From the NCBI GenBank assembly GCA_014526335.1, contig JACTAT010000037.1, positions 14,780,099-14,844,098 on the forward strand: a stretch of DNA of 64,000 bases, written 5' to 3'. This DNA comes from Chrysaora quinquecirrha. Taxonomy: Eukaryota; Cnidaria; Scyphozoa; Semaeostomeae; Pelagiidae. Each line of letters begins with the position of its first letter. Positions within the stretch are counted from its first letter, which is position 1. Below the pieces are notes generated by a model that searched no databases, was not told the DNA's origin, and saw nothing but the letters and a program-made list of their open reading frames with translations. This document shows positions 60,627 to 64,000 of the stretch, piece after piece. Position numbers and translations under genes: made by a program.

Positions 60627-60708
60627 GACTGTGTGACCGAGTGGTTAAGGCGATGGACTGCTAATCCATTGGGATCTGCCCGCGTGGGTTCGAATCCCAT
60701 CCTCTTTG
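60627..60708 (+). tRNA. tRNA-Ser(GCT) copy 68
   Basis: As copy 67 but with the CCTCTTTG end. Confidence 0.55.
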
Positions 60709-60785
60709 AAAATATGTTTTAATCTTCAAATGGACAGAAAAGAAATAACAAACAAACCTAAGAGACAGTGAAAGATTGCATGCAA

Positions 60786-60867
60786 GACGAGGTGGCCGAG
60801 TGGTTAAGGCGATGGACTGCTAATCCATTGGGCTCTGCCCGTGTGGGTTCGAATCCCATCCTCTTTG
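60786..60867 (+). tRNA. tRNA-Ser(GCT) copy 69
   Basis: Same as copy 66. Confidence 0.7.
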
Positions 60868-60944
60868 AAAATATGTTTTAATCTTCAAATGGACAGAAAA
60901 GAAATAACAAACAAACCAAAGAGACAGTGAAATAATGCATGCAA

Positions 60945-61026
60945 GACTGTGTGACCGAGTGGTTAAGGCGATGGACTGCTAATCCATTGGGATCTGCCCG
61001 CGTGGGTTCGAATCCCATCCTCGTCG
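60945..61026 (+). tRNA. tRNA-Ser(GCT) copy 70
   Basis: Same as copy 67. Confidence 0.6.
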
Positions 61027-61103
61027 AACATATGTTTTAATCTTCAAATGGACAGAAAAGAAATAACAAACAAACTTAAGAGACAGTGAAATATTGCATG
61101 CAA

Positions 61104-61185
61104 GACTGTGTGACCGAGTGGTTAAGGCGATGGACTGCTAATCCATTGGGATCTGCCCGTGTGGGTTCGAATCCCATCCTGGTCG
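61104..61185 (+). tRNA. tRNA-Ser(GCT) copy 71
   Basis: As copy 67, with CCCGTGTGGG and CCTGGTCG. Confidence 0.55.
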
Positions 61186-61262
61186 AAAATATGTTTTAAT
61201 CTTCAAATGGACAGAAAAGAAATAACAAACAAACCAAAGAGACAGTAAAATATTGCATGCAA

Positions 61263-61344
61263 GACGAGGTGGCCGAGTGGTTAAGGAGATGGACTGCTAA
61301 TCCATTGGGCTCTGCCCGCGTGGGTTCGAATCCCATCCTCGTCA
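61263..61344 (+). tRNA. tRNA-Ser-GCT: tRNA-Ser(GCT) copy 72
   Basis: TTAAGGAGATGG; last base A (discriminator). Confidence 0.85.
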
Positions 61345-61420
61345 AACATGAGTTTTAATATTGAAATGGACAAAAAAGAATAAGAAACAAACCAAAGAGA
61401 CAGTGAAATATTGCATGCAA

Positions 61421-61502
61421 GACGAGGTGGCCGAGTGGTTAAGGCGATGGACTGCTAATCCATTGGGCTCTGCCCGCGTGGGTTCGAATCCCATCCTCGT
61501 CG
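61421..61502 (+). tRNA. tRNA-Ser-GCT: tRNA-Ser(GCT) copy 73
   Basis: Consensus. Confidence 0.97.
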
Positions 61503-61579
61503 AAAATATGTTTTAATCTTCAAATGGACAGAAAAGAAATAACAAACAAACCAAAGAGACAGTGAAATATTGCATGCAA

Positions 61580-61661
61580 GACGGGGTGGCCGAGTGGTTA
61601 AGGCGATGGACTGCTAATCCATTGGGCTCTGCCCGCGTGAGTTCGAATCTCATCCTCGTCG
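61580..61661 (+). tRNA. tRNA-Ser-GCT: tRNA-Ser(GCT) copy 74, compensated T stem
   Basis: Same as copy 64 (GTGAG/CTCAT). Confidence 0.85.
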
Positions 61662-61735
61662 AACATATGTTTTCGTCTTAAAACGGAAGAAAGGATAAAA
61701 AGCAAAGCAAAGAGGGAGTGTATTATTGCATGCAA

Positions 61736-61817
61736 GACGGGGTGGCCGAGTGGTTAAGGCGATGGACTGCTAATCCATTGGGCTCTGCCCGCGTGGGTTC
61801 GAATCCTAACCTCGTCG
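61736..61817 (+). tRNA. tRNA-Ser-GCT: tRNA-Ser(GCT) copy 75
   Basis: GACGGGG; 3' side CCTAACCTCG. Confidence 0.8.
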
Positions 61818-61894
61818 AACATATGTTTTAATCTTCAAATGGACAGAAAAGAAATAACAAACAAAGCAAAGAGACAGTGAAATATTGCATGCAA

Positions 61895-61976
61895 GATCAG
61901 GTGGCCGAGTGGTTAAGGCGATGGACTGCTAATCCATTGGGCTCTGCCCGCGTGGGTTCGAATCCCATCCTCGTCG
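61895..61976 (+). tRNA. tRNA-Ser(GCT) copy 76
   Basis: GATCAGG start with an otherwise consensus body. Confidence 0.75.
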
Positions 61977-62050
61977 AACATATGTTTTCGTCTTAAAACG
62001 GAAAAAAGGATAACAAACAAAGCAAAGAGGCAGTGTATTATTGCATGCAA

Positions 62051-62132
62051 GATGGGGTGGCCGAGTGGTTAAGGCGATGGACTGCTAATCCATTGGGCTC
62101 TGCCCGCGTGGGTTCGAATCCTATCCTCGTCG
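62051..62132 (+). tRNA. tRNA-Ser(GCT) copy 77
   Basis: GATGGGG start, CCTATCC in the T arm. Confidence 0.75.
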
Positions 62133-62206
62133 AACATATGTTTTCGTCTTAAAACGGAAAAAAGGATAACAAACAAAGCAAAGAGGCAGTGAATTATAGC
62201 ATGCAA

Positions 62207-62288
62207 GACGAGGTGGCCGAGTGGTTAAGGTGATGGACTGCTAATCCATTGGGCTCTGCCCGCGTGGGTTAGAATCCCATCCTTGTCG
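62207..62288 (+). pseudogene. tRNA-Ser(GCT) copy 78, B box altered
   Basis: GGTTAGAATCC, TTAAGGTGATGG, CCTTGTCG. Confidence 0.7.
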
Positions 62289-62362
62289 AACATATGTTTT
62301 CGTCTTAAAACGGAAAAAAGGATAACAAACAAAGCAAAGAGGCAGTGTATTATTGCATGCTA

Positions 62363-62444
62363 GACGAGGTGGCCGAGTGGTTAAGGCGATGGACTGCTAA
62401 TCCATTGGGCTCTGCCCGCGTGTGTTCGAATCCCATCCTCGTCG
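62363..62444 (+). tRNA. tRNA-Ser-GCT: tRNA-Ser(GCT) copy 79
   Basis: One change, GCGTGTGTTCG. Confidence 0.88.
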
Positions 62445-62521
62445 AAAATATGTTTTAATCTTCAAATGGACAGAAAAGAAATAACAAACAAACCAAAGAG
62501 ACAGTGAAATATTGCATGCAA

Positions 62522-62603
62522 GACTGGGTGGCCGAGTGGTTAAGGCGATGGACTGCTAATCCATTGGGCTCTGCCCGCGTGGGTTCGAATCCCACCCTGG
62601 TCG
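62522..62603 (+). tRNA. tRNA-Ser(GCT) copy 80
   Basis: GACTGGG start, CCACCCTGGTCG end. Confidence 0.65.
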
Positions 62604-62680
62604 AAAATATGTTTTAATCTTCAAATGGACAGACAAGAAATAACAAAAAAACCTAAGAGACAGTGAAATATTGCATGCAA

Positions 62681-62762
62681 GACGAGGTGGCCGAGTGGTT
62701 AAGGCGATGGACTGCTAATCCATTGGGCTCTGCCCGCGTGGGTTCGAATCCCATCCTGGTCG
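62681..62762 (+). tRNA. tRNA-Ser-GCT: tRNA-Ser(GCT) copy 81
   Basis: Single change, CCTGGTCG. Confidence 0.88.
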
Positions 62763-62839
62763 AAAATATGTTTTAATCTTCAAATGGACAGAAAAGAAAA
62801 AACAAACAAACCAAAGAGACAGTGAAATATTGCATGCAA

Positions 62840-62921
62840 GACGAGGTGGCCGAGTGGTTAAGGTGATGGACTGCTAATCCATTGGGCTCTGTCCGCGTCG
62901 GTTCGAATCCCATCCTCGTCG
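62840..62921 (+). tRNA. tRNA-Ser-GCT: tRNA-Ser(GCT) copy 82
   Basis: TTAAGGTGATGG, CTGTCCGCGTCGG. Confidence 0.82.
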
Positions 62922-62997
62922 AACATATGTTTTAATCTTCAAAAGGACAGAAATGGATAACAAACAAACCAAAGAGACAGTGAAATATTGCATGCAA

Positions 62998-63079
62998 GAT
63001 GAGGTGGCCGAGTGGTTAAGGCGATGGACTGCTAATCCATTGGGCTCTGCCCGCGTGGGTTCGAATCCCATCCTCGTCG
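62998..63079 (+). tRNA. tRNA-Ser-GCT: tRNA-Ser(GCT) copy 83
   Basis: GATGAGG (G-T pair in the acceptor), otherwise consensus. Confidence 0.92.
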
Positions 63080-63155
63080 AACATATGTTTTCGTCTTTAA
63101 ATGGACAAAACAGGAAAGCAAACAAAGGGAAGAGACACTGCACAATTGCATGCAA

Positions 63156-63237
63156 GGCGAGGTGGCCGAGTGGTTAAGGCGATGGACTGCTAATCCATTG
63201 GGCTCTGCCCACGTGGGTTCGAATCCCATCCGCATCG
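63156..63237 (+). tRNA. tRNA-Ser(GCT) copy 84
   Basis: GGCGAGG with 3' CCGCATCG; CCCACGTGGG. Confidence 0.75.
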
Positions 63238-63313
63238 AACATATGTTTTAATCTTCAAATGGACAGAAAAGGATAACAAACAAACCAAAGAGACAGTGTA
63301 ATATTGCATGCAA

Positions 63314-63395
63314 GAAGAGGTGGCCGAGTGGTTAAGGCGATGGACTGCTAATCCATTGGGCTCTGCCCGCGTGGGTTCGAATCCAATCCTCGTCG
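63314..63395 (+). tRNA. tRNA-Ser(GCT) copy 85
   Basis: GAAGAGG start; CCAATCC T arm. Confidence 0.75.
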
Positions 63396-63471
63396 AACAT
63401 ATGTTTTCGTCTTTAAATGGACAAAACAGGATAGCAAACATAGGGAAGAGACAGTGCACAATTGCATACAA

Positions 63472-63553
63472 GACGAGGTGGCCGAGTGGTTAAGGCGATG
63501 GACTGCTAATCCATTGGGCTCTGCCCACGTGGGTTCGAATCCCATCCGCATTG
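63472..63553 (+). tRNA. tRNA-Ser(GCT) copy 86
   Basis: CCCACGTGGG and CCGCATTG end. Confidence 0.72.
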
Positions 63554-63629
63554 AACATATGTTTTAATCTTCAAATGGACAGAAAAGGATAACAAACAAA
63601 CCAAAGAGACAGTGTAATATTGCATGCAA

Positions 63630-63711
63630 GAAGAGGTGGCCGAGTGGTTAAGGCGATGGACTGCTAATCCATTGGGCTCTGCCCGCGTGGGTTCGAATCC
63701 AATCCTCGTCG
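63630..63711 (+). tRNA. tRNA-Ser(GCT) copy 87
   Basis: Same as copy 85. Confidence 0.75.
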
Positions 63712-63788
63712 AACATATGTTTTCGTCTTTAAATGGACAGAAAAGAAAAAACAAACAAACCAAAGAGACAGTGAAATATTGCATGCAA

Positions 63789-63870
63789 GACTGGGTGGCC
63801 GAGTGGTTAAGGTGATGGACTGCTAATCCATTGGGCTCTGCCCGCGTGGGTTCGAATCCCATCCGCATCG
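63789..63870 (+). tRNA. tRNA-Ser(GCT) copy 88
   Basis: GACTGGG, TTAAGGTGATGG, CCGCATCG end. Confidence 0.65.
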
Positions 63871-63946
63871 AACATATGTTTTAATCTTCAAATGGACAGA
63901 AAAGGATAACAAACAAACCAAAGAGACAGTGTAATATTGCATGCAA

Positions 63947-64000
63947 GAAGAGGTGGCCGAGTGGTTAAGGCGATGGACTGCTAATCCATTGGGCTCTGCC
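63947..64000 (+). tRNA. tRNA-Ser(GCT) copy 89, cut by window end
   Basis: GAAGAGG start; the sequence stops in the variable arm. Confidence 0.85.

Larger units (their letters stand above)
50142..64000 (+). repeat. Tandem tRNA-Ser(GCT) gene array, about 158-bp period
   Basis: Eighty-nine units in direct orientation, continuing past the window end. Each has an 82-nt tRNA and a spacer of about 76 nt. The tRNA is typical eukaryotic Ser(GCT): acceptor GACGAGG/CCTCGTC, A box TGGCCGAGTGG, anticodon stem ATGGA/TCCAT around CTGCTAA, long variable arm GGGCTCTGCCC, B box GGTTCGAATCC, no encoded CCA. A TTTT run follows 8 nt after each gene. Most units have TTGCATGCAA, a 10-bp palindrome, directly upstream (a few spacers change it). 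Spacers fall into types: ATATGTTTTAATCTTCAAAT, ATGAGTTTTAATATTGAAAT, and ATATGTTTTCGTCTTAAAAC with GGAAAAAAGGATAAC. Type order is mosaic. Confidence 0.98.

Noticed and set aside
51497..63815. Plus-strand ORFs with EVAEWLRRWTANPLGSARVG
   Set aside because: Sense-strand translation of the tRNA sequence itself; not proteins.
50335..63868. Dozens of minus-strand ORFs of about 65 residues reading MGFEPTRAEPNGLAVHRLN
   Set aside because: They are antisense translations of the tRNA-Ser units plus spacer. The 158-bp period and lack of any independent coding signal make them artefacts.
50142..64000. CRISPR-like array
   Set aside because: Regular period, but the repeat is an 82-nt tRNA, spacers are themselves repeated, and the context is eukaryotic.

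Overview
This is animal nuclear DNA, AT-rich, with small exons, GT-AG introns and many short inverted-repeat transposons. Gene content (a DOCK-family guanine nucleotide exchange factor and an ankyrin-repeat DHHC palmitoyltransferase) is metazoan. The transposon style suggests a non-bilaterian such as an anthozoan cnidarian, but that placement is inference.

Layout. 1-16553: the 5' part of a DOCK gene on the minus strand. Fourteen coding exons join in one phase-consistent frame of about 339 residues (SH3 domain, DOCK N-terminal helical region, start of the C2/DHR-1 region) and run off the left edge. Its introns hold a 1.3 kb GTTA tetranucleotide array, two large fold-back repeats and several MITEs. 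16554-19788: intergenic, with ATC microsatellites around a LINE tail fragment, a hairpin MITE and a dispersed repeat. 19789-37822: a complete ten-exon minus-strand gene for an ankyrin-DHHC S-acyltransferase of the ZDHHC17/ZDHHC13 (HIP14, Akr1) type, predicted 517 residues. Its intron 8 contains, on the opposite strand, about 6 kb of decayed coiled-coil coding sequence (23532-29495) built mainly from 138-bp units.

37823-50141: transposon-rich. It includes a three-level nest of DNA elements (38439-39441), a broken LINE (about 43700-46390), two further MITEs, and three exon-like segments of an unidentified minus-strand gene (49748-49822, 42823-42960, 40190-40224).

50142-64000 and beyond: a tandem array of tRNA-Ser(GCT) genes, all on the plus strand, with a period of about 158 bp. 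I count 87 full-length-type copies, one half-copy and one cut by the window end. Sixteen are identical to the consensus. Others carry acceptor-stem, A-box or B-box damage, and two have the anticodon changed to GTT. Spacers fall into a few types, but every one keeps a TTTT terminator and most keep a palindrome directly upstream of the gene. This array is the most striking object in the window.

The two protein genes have no evident joint pathway: one is a Rac/Rap-type GEF for cytoskeletal signalling, the other a membrane-bound acyltransferase. The tRNA array would serve translation of AGC/AGU serine codons if even a fraction is transcribed.
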